Notes under the pieces: generated by a model
Databases searched by the model: none
Seen by the model: only the letters and a program-made list of their open reading frames with translations
Told to the model about the DNA's origin: nothing
Part shown: in pieces, positions 6,896 through 7,462 of the stretch
Layout of the letters: each line of letters starts with the position of its first letter
Numbering within the stretch: position 1 is the stretch's first letter
Translations under genes and position numbers: made by a program
Assembly (NCBI GenBank): GCA_945870015.1
Contig: CAMBQS010000164.1
Coordinates: forward strand, 1 to 7,462
Direction of reading: 5' to 3'
DNA from: Desulfocicer vacuolatum DSM 3385
Lineage (GTDB): Bacteria > Desulfobacterota > Desulfobacteria > Desulfobacterales > SURF-7
DNA: 7,462 nt

Positions 6896-7096
6896 ATGAC
6901 CACCGCACATCTGATCGTCTCTGCCGGAATTTTGTTTTACCTTTTTACCTGTATTGCTTTTATTGATATTGCGCGCAAGGATTTCGGATCCATGGGGAAA
7001 AAAGTACTCTGGGCTTTTGTCGCTTTTCTGCCTTTTGTCGGGCCGGTTTTTTATTTTCTCCTGGGTTACAAGACAGGAAAAAGCCGGAATATTTGA
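6896..7096 (+). CDS. Small two-helix membrane protein, PLDc_N-like
   Basis: This 66-residue protein resembles the short PLDc_N domain (N-terminal membrane region of cardiolipin-synthase-type phospholipase D proteins), here standing alone with no catalytic HKD domain. Two membrane helices are visible, about residues 5-24 (LIVSAGILFYLFTCIAFIDI) and 36-58. Between them is the polar turn ARKDFGSMGKK, and the second helix ends in LPFVGPVFYFLLGYKTGKS, the W..(hydrophobic)..LP..GP..Y..(L/F)G(Y/R)K pattern of the domain. AAAGG at 6885-6889 is 6 nt before the ATG, which is 2 nt after the transglycosylase stop, so translation is probably coupled. Its function is unknown; location in the inner membrane and a link to envelope metabolism are inference. 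Confidence 0.8.
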   Translation: MTTAHLIVSAGILFYLFTCIAFIDIARKDFGSMGKKVLWAFVAFLPFVGPVFYFLLGYKTGKSRNI

Positions 7097-7099
7097 ATC

Positions 7100-7121
7100 C
7101 AATATCTTGAAAATGATATTG
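7100..7121 (+). repeat. AT-rich inverted repeat between the operon and the tRNA promoter
   Basis: CAATATC (7100-7106) pairs perfectly with GATATTG (7115-7121) around an 8-nt loop. It lies 3 bp after the stop of the small membrane protein and its right arm runs into the first TTGACA box. No T tract follows, so a terminator role is doubtful. Confidence 0.3.
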
Positions 7122-7153
7122 ACATTGACAAAACTTGAGAGTTAGGATAGTAA
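7119..7153 (+). promoter_or_regulatory. Promoter region of tRNA-Glu with tandem TTGACA boxes
   Basis: Two consensus -35 boxes lie back to back, TTGACATTGACA (7119-7130). The first pairs with TAGGAT (7143-7148) at 18 bp, the second with TAGTAA (7148-7153) at 17 bp. Either predicts a start around 7155-7160, shortly before the tRNA at 7167. Perfect -35 boxes are typical of stable-RNA promoters. Which pair is used cannot be decided from sequence. Confidence 0.6.
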
Positions 7154-7166
7154 AAATGCCTTCAAT

Positions 7167-7241
7167 GGTCCCATCGTCTAGTGGTTAGGACGCTGGCCTC
7201 TCACGCCGGTAACAGGGGTTCAAATCCCCTTGGGATCACCA
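7167..7241 (+). tRNA. tRNA-Glu (anticodon CUC), CCA encoded
   Basis: A complete cloverleaf can be drawn. The acceptor stem is GGTCCCA (7167-7173) with TGGGATC (7231-7237), including one G-T pair. The discriminator is A7238 and CCA is encoded at 7239-7241. The anticodon stem CTGGC/GCCGG (7193-7197 and 7205-7209) closes the loop CTCTCAC, putting anticodon CTC at 7200-7202, which reads GAG. The T stem AGGGG/CCCCT (7214-7218 and 7226-7230) holds the loop TTCAAAT. The CATCGTCTAGTGGTTAGGAC D-arm region is typical of bacterial tRNA-Glu. Its 3' end faces a recombinase gene and may be an integration site. Confidence 0.97.
7214..7241 (+). other. Candidate attachment site (att) in the tRNA 3' end
   Basis: Tyrosine recombinases that sit beside a tRNA gene commonly use its T arm and 3' end as crossover core, and the incoming copy restores the tRNA. 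Here the intact T arm to CCA is followed 68 bp later by a recombinase gene. The core limits are a guess: the matching copy at the far end of the element is outside the window. Confidence 0.4.
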
Positions 7242-7281
7242 AGCAAATACATGTACTTAAAAAAGTTAATCAGATTGTTAT

Positions 7282-7303
7282 AAAATCCGGACACCCTGCC
7301 GGA
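7282..7303 (-). terminator. Possible weak terminator of the recombinase gene
   Basis: On the minus strand, just after the recombinase stop, TCCGG (7303-7299) and CCGGA (7290-7286) form a 5-bp stem with an 8-nt loop, followed by TTTT (7285-7282). The stem is short. The same bases are explained equally well by the direct repeat at 7287-7309. Confidence 0.3.
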
Positions 7304-7309
7304 CACCCT
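7287..7309 (+). repeat. Tandem 11-bp direct repeat CCGGACACCCT
   Basis: CCGGACACCCT occurs at 7287-7297 and again, perfectly, at 7299-7309, one base apart (12-bp period). It lies between the tRNA 3' end and the recombinase stop codon. Short direct repeats in this place are often arm-type binding sites of the recombinase or its directionality factor, which is inference here. Confidence 0.75.
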
Positions 7310-7462
7310 TTAACCTTCAAAGCAACCCACTTTGGAGGTTTTCTTTTGGTTTAAATCAATAATCTCAGCCGATCTTTTGAATCCTTCCTCAAGACCTTTG
7401 CTTAATGGTTTTAAACCAAGTTTTTTTAAATATTTCTCAGTTGTTGTCGCATTTTTATGCCT
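7310..7462 (-). CDS. Tyrosine recombinase / phage-type integrase, C-terminal end (partial)
   Basis: The minus-strand frame entering from the right edge is open for 50 codons and ends with TAA (7312-7310). Its first visible residues, RHKNATTTEKYLKKLG, match the end of the catalytic domain of tyrosine recombinases (usual form LGHxxxxTTxxYxH). The conserved His is residue 2 and the nucleophilic Tyr residue 11 (codon 7432-7430), nine apart as in the family. A Lys-rich tail of 39 residues follows the Tyr. The start and the Arg, Lys and remaining His catalytic residues are outside the window, so it cannot be told whether the gene is intact. It points toward the tRNA-Glu gene, and the region is more AT-rich than the rest of the window. 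An integrative element (prophage, ICE or genomic island) inserted at this tRNA is the likely context. Confidence 0.8.
   Translation of the reverse strand, partial: RHKNATTTEKYLKKLGLKPLSKGLEEGFKRSAEIIDLNQKKTSKVGCFEG

Noticed and set aside
7248..7255. Palindrome TACATGTA after the tRNA as an operator or crossover site
   Set aside because: An 8-bp palindrome in an AT-rich spacer is expected by chance, and nothing else supports it.
1..7462. CRISPR array, insertion sequence, riboswitch or toxin-antitoxin pair
   Set aside because: I looked for regular repeats, transposase motifs, conserved leader structures and paired small genes and saw none; the only mobile-element signal is the recombinase end at the right edge.

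Overview
The window is ordinary bacterial chromosome for most of its length and ends at what looks like the edge of an integrated mobile element. No sequence here names the organism outright. The gene set (LolA, quinolinate synthase NadA, YebC, RlmE, RadA/Sms, a HisJ-type PHP phosphatase, an MltB-like lytic transglycosylase) indicates a Gram-negative bacterium with an outer membrane. The mid-range GC content and protein style suggest a sulfate-reducing relative of Desulfobacteraceae (Desulfobacterota), but this is inference, not demonstrated.

Layout. 1-408 (+) is the 3' end of an unrecognised gene whose reading frame runs off the left edge. It is followed by a hairpin that overlaps its stop codon and then a second hairpin with a T tract. 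543-2175 (+) holds lolA (periplasmic lipoprotein carrier) and nadA (quinolinate synthase), 40 bp apart. 2205-5044 (-) is a three-gene housekeeping block read radA, rlmE, yebC; rlmE and yebC overlap by 31 bp and probably form one transcript. 5114-7096 (+) is a tight three-gene operon: a PHP-family histidinol-phosphatase-like gene, an MltB-type lytic transglycosylase, and a 66-residue membrane protein with a PLDc_N-like motif.

7167-7241 (+) is a complete tRNA-Glu with anticodon CUC and an encoded CCA, preceded by a strong promoter-like region with two tandem TTGACA boxes. Facing it from the right edge (7310-7462, -) is the C-terminal end of a tyrosine recombinase with the conserved His and nucleophilic Tyr spaced nine residues apart. 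It has no start codon in the window and is easily missed by an ORF scan. Between them lies an AT-rich spacer carrying a tandem 11-bp direct repeat, CCGGACACCCT. This tRNA, att region and int arrangement is the classic boundary of a tRNA-integrated genomic island or prophage, which would extend to the right.

How the genes relate: the + strand genes concern envelope biogenesis (LolA, transglycosylase) and biosynthesis of NAD and possibly histidine. The - strand block concerns DNA repair (RadA), ribosome maturation (RlmE) and gene regulation or translation (YebC). I see no convincing undescribed multi-gene system inside the window; the island that begins at the right edge is the best place to look for one.
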